This document shows, piece by piece, positions 5,399-7,043 of a DNA stretch of 7,043 bases (position 1 is its first letter; the number at the start of each line of letters is the position of its first letter). The position numbers were made by a program, and so were the translations under genes. Source of the stretch: an uncultured Ruminococcus sp. (GTDB taxonomy: Bacteria > Bacillota > Clostridia > Oscillospirales > Acutalibacteraceae); assembly GCA_902766585.1 (NCBI GenBank), contig CACXDV010000255.1, positions 1 to 7,043 on the forward strand, read 5' to 3'. The notes below the pieces were generated by a model that saw nothing but the letters and a program-made list of their open reading frames with translations, had not been told where the DNA came from and made no database searches.

Positions 5399-6712
5399 AT
5401 GAAGCATTGGGGTTATGAAGCGGTATTTTATCAGATCTATCCGTTGGGACTTTGCGGAGCGCCGTTTGAAAATGACGGAGTACAGGAACACCGTATACTT
5501 AAGGTACTTGATTGGGTAGACCATATAGCAGAGCTTGGATGTAATGCCGTTTATTTTTCACCCGTTTTTGAATCCGATACACACGGATATAACACAAGGG
5601 ATTATTGTAAAATAGATTGCCGTCTGGGTACTAATGAGGATTTCAAGGAGGTCTGCGATAAGCTCCATGAAAAGGGTATCAGAGTTGTTCTTGACGGCGT
5701 ATTCAATCATGTCGGCAGAGGCTTCCCACAGTTCAGGGATGTCTGTGAAAAGAAGTGGGATTCGCCCTATAAGGATTGGTTCAATATCAATTTTGACGGA
5801 AACAGCAGTTATAATGACGGACTCTGGTATGAGGGCTGGGAAGGTCACTATGACCTTGTTAAGCTCAATCTCCGCAATCCTGCCGTTGTAGATCATATCC
5901 TCAATTCAGTGAAATTCTGGATAGATTATTTCGGCATAGACGGTATCAGGCTTGATGTTGCATATTGTCTTGATTTTGATTTTCTTAAGAGGCTCAGAAG
6001 CTTTACCTGTGGTCTGAGAGAGGACTTTTTCCTCATCGGCGAGCTTCTCCACGGTGATTATTCCCGCTGGGTAAATCCCGAAATGCTCCATTCCGCAACA
6101 AATTATGAATGTTATAAGGGACTTTTCTCAAGCTTCAATTCAATGAATATGTTTGAGATATGTCATTCGCTCAAGAACCGCTTCGGTCCTGAGCAGTGGT
6201 GCCAGTACAGAGGTATGCATCTTCTCTGCTTTGCTGATAACCATGATGTTACCCGTATCGCAAGTATTCTTTCAAATCCCGGACATCTTCCGCTGGTATA
6301 TACGATGCTGTTCGGTATGCCGGGTATTCCATGCGTATATTACGGAAGCGAATGGGGAACAAAGGCAGATAAGAAGGACGGCGATCCTGCACTCAGACCT
6401 GCCTTTGACAAGCCCGAAGAAAACTGGCTCACAGAGCATATTCGCAATCTTGCAAAGGCTCACAGGGAATGTAAGGCGCTTTGCTACGGAGATATAAAGA
6501 TACCTGTTCTCACAAACAAGCAGTGTGTGATACAGAGAGATTTTGAGGGTGAGAGGGTGTTTGTTGCTATAAATGCAGACGACCAGCCCTTTACAGCTCA
6601 TTTTGATGCCGGCTACGGTCTTGCGGATGATCTTGTTACGGGCAAAGAGCATGACTTTGGCGGAGGAAGCCTTATAGAGCCTATGTCAAGCCATATCTGG
6701 AAATGCAAATGA
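5399..6712 (+). CDS. Cytoplasmic GH13 alpha-amylase-family glycosidase
   Basis: This 437-residue glycoside hydrolase family 13 enzyme acts on alpha-glucosidic bonds; short maltodextrins are the likely substrate. The (beta/alpha)8 barrel begins at once with YEAVFYQIYPLG (6-17). Conserved region I is DGVFNH (99-104). Region II is GIDGIRLDVA (179-188), with nucleophile Asp186 and the conserved Arg184. Region III is LIGELL, with acid/base Glu215. Region IV is FADNHDVTRI (278-287), with Asp283. All catalytic residues are present. The LVKLNLRNPAV segment (153-163) recalls neopullulanase and cyclomaltodextrinase types. The usual N-terminal CBM34-like domain of those enzymes is absent. A short beta C-terminal domain (about 365-437) ends the protein. 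No signal peptide is present, so it should work inside the cell. The ATG at 5399 has AAAGGAAG at 5381-5388, ten bases upstream. It is transcribed from its own promoter, with a structured leader. Exact specificity is not determinable here. Confidence 0.93.
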   Translation: MKHWGYEAVFYQIYPLGLCGAPFENDGVQEHRILKVLDWVDHIAELGCNAVYFSPVFESDTHGYNTRDYCKIDCRLGTNEDFKEVCDKLHEKGIRVVLDGVFNHVGRGFPQFRDVCEKKWDSPYKDWFNINFDGNSSYNDGLWYEGWEGHYDLVKLNLRNPAVVDHILNSVKFWIDYFGIDGIRLDVAYCLDFDFLKRLRSFTCGLREDFFLIGELLHGDYSRWVNPEMLHSATNYECYKGLFSSFNSMNMFEICHSLKNRFGPEQWCQYRGMHLLCFADNHDVTRIASILSNPGHLPLVYTMLFGMPGIPCVYYGSEWGTKADKKDGDPALRPAFDKPEENWLTEHIRNLAKAHRECKALCYGDIKIPVLTNKQCVIQRDFEGERVFVAINADDQPFTAHFDAGYGLADDLVTGKEHDFGGGSLIEPMSSHIWKCK

Positions 6713-6716
6713 TATT

Positions 6717-6723
6717 ACGGAGG
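6717..6723 (+). promoter_or_regulatory. Strong ribosome binding site of the DUF1294 gene
   Basis: ACGGAGG lies eight bases before the ATG at 6732. It is close to the ideal anti-16S complement and confirms that this small frame is translated. Confidence 0.8.
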
Positions 6724-6731
6724 TTTTCGGT

Positions 6732-7013
6732 ATGAAAGCTGTGACTATACTTGCGTTCTATATCCTGATCGTGAATATCCTTGCGTCTGCGGTTACAGTA
6801 ATTGATAAAAATGCTGCAAAAAAGCACAGGCGGAGGGTGCGTGAAAGAGACCTGATGCTTATTTCTGCCGTAGGCGGGAGCGTAGGTATGTTTATTACTA
6901 TGAAGGTGATACATCATAAAACCAAGCACCCTAAGTTTATGATCGGTATTCCGGTTATGATAGTTTTACAGCTTATACTGATCGCCGTGCTTAAATATTT
7001 TTCCGTTATATGA
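6732..7013 (+). CDS. DUF1294 family small membrane protein
   Basis: This is a 93-residue integral membrane protein of unknown function, of usual length for DUF1294. It has three predicted membrane helices, at about residues 3-23, 41-59 and 70-90. The family pattern is clear: D25-K26 after the first helix, a basic linker HRRRVRERD (32-40) with E38, GGSVG (48-52) in the second helix, and HHKTKHPKF (61-69) before the third. The start is fixed by a strong ribosome binding site. It begins 19 bases after the GH13 stop codon with no terminator between, so the two genes are probably co-transcribed. That placement does not by itself imply a role in starch use, because the family is found in many contexts. 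The stop is TGA. Confidence 0.88.
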   Translation: MKAVTILAFYILIVNILASAVTVIDKNAAKKHRRRVRERDLMLISAVGGSVGMFITMKVIHHKTKHPKFMIGIPVMIVLQLILIAVLKYFSVI

Positions 7014-7043
7014 AAAAATGCTGCTGTACTGCTTTCTTTGGTA
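7014..7043 (+). other. Window end, no supported feature
   Basis: The last 30 bases contain an ATG at 7018 with an open frame to the window edge. There is no ribosome binding site before it and too little sequence to judge. No terminator hairpin is complete within the window. Confidence 0.6.

Noticed and set aside
7018..7043. Start of a further gene at ATG 7018
   Set aside because: There is no ribosome binding site, and only eight full codons follow before the window ends.
1..7043. tRNA, rRNA, CRISPR array, insertion sequence or phage signature
   Set aside because: None was seen: no repeated spacer units, no cloverleaf, no transposase motifs and no target-site duplications.

Overview
The window carries seven genes, all on the + strand and closely packed. 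It reads as ordinary chromosome from a Gram-positive anaerobe of the Clostridia, most likely Oscillospiraceae (Ruminococcus-like). That placement is inferred from the gene families (RecD2, ComF, an extra MreB/Mbl-type actin, DUF1294), the purine-rich Shine-Dalgarno sequences and the moderate GC content. I see no insertion sequence, phage gene, tRNA, rRNA or CRISPR array.

Block 1 (1-5261) looks like one transcription unit. It contains the C-terminal half of a RecD2-type DNA helicase, a ComF-family phosphoribosyltransferase, an MreB/Mbl-like actin, glycerol kinase GlpK, and a monoacylglycerol-lipase-like alpha/beta hydrolase. recD2 and comF overlap by 4 bases (ATGA). comF and mreB are 1 base apart, and the next two gaps are 15 and 20 bases. 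The last two genes make metabolic sense together, since a monoacylglycerol lipase releases glycerol and GlpK phosphorylates it. The hydrolase reading frame is interrupted by one in-frame amber codon (4512-4514). The rest of the frame, including the Ser-Asp-His triad, is intact.

The only sizeable non-coding stretch is 5262-5398 (137 bases). It holds a near-consensus sigma-A promoter (TTGACA, 17-base spacer, TGA-TATTAT with an extended -10). A long hairpin starts almost exactly at the predicted transcription start. The 3' arm of that hairpin ends in TTCCTTT, which is also perfectly complementary to the AAAGGAA ribosome binding site of the next gene. This gives a possible two-state leader.

Block 2 (5399-7013) is a cytoplasmic GH13 alpha-amylase-family enzyme followed 19 bases later by a small DUF1294 membrane protein, probably expressed from that promoter.

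The items most worth a second look are the amber-interrupted lipase beside glpK, the switch-like leader of the amylase gene, and the shortened regulatory loop in GlpK. I found no clear novel multi-gene system; most of the window is recognisable housekeeping and carbon-metabolism genes.
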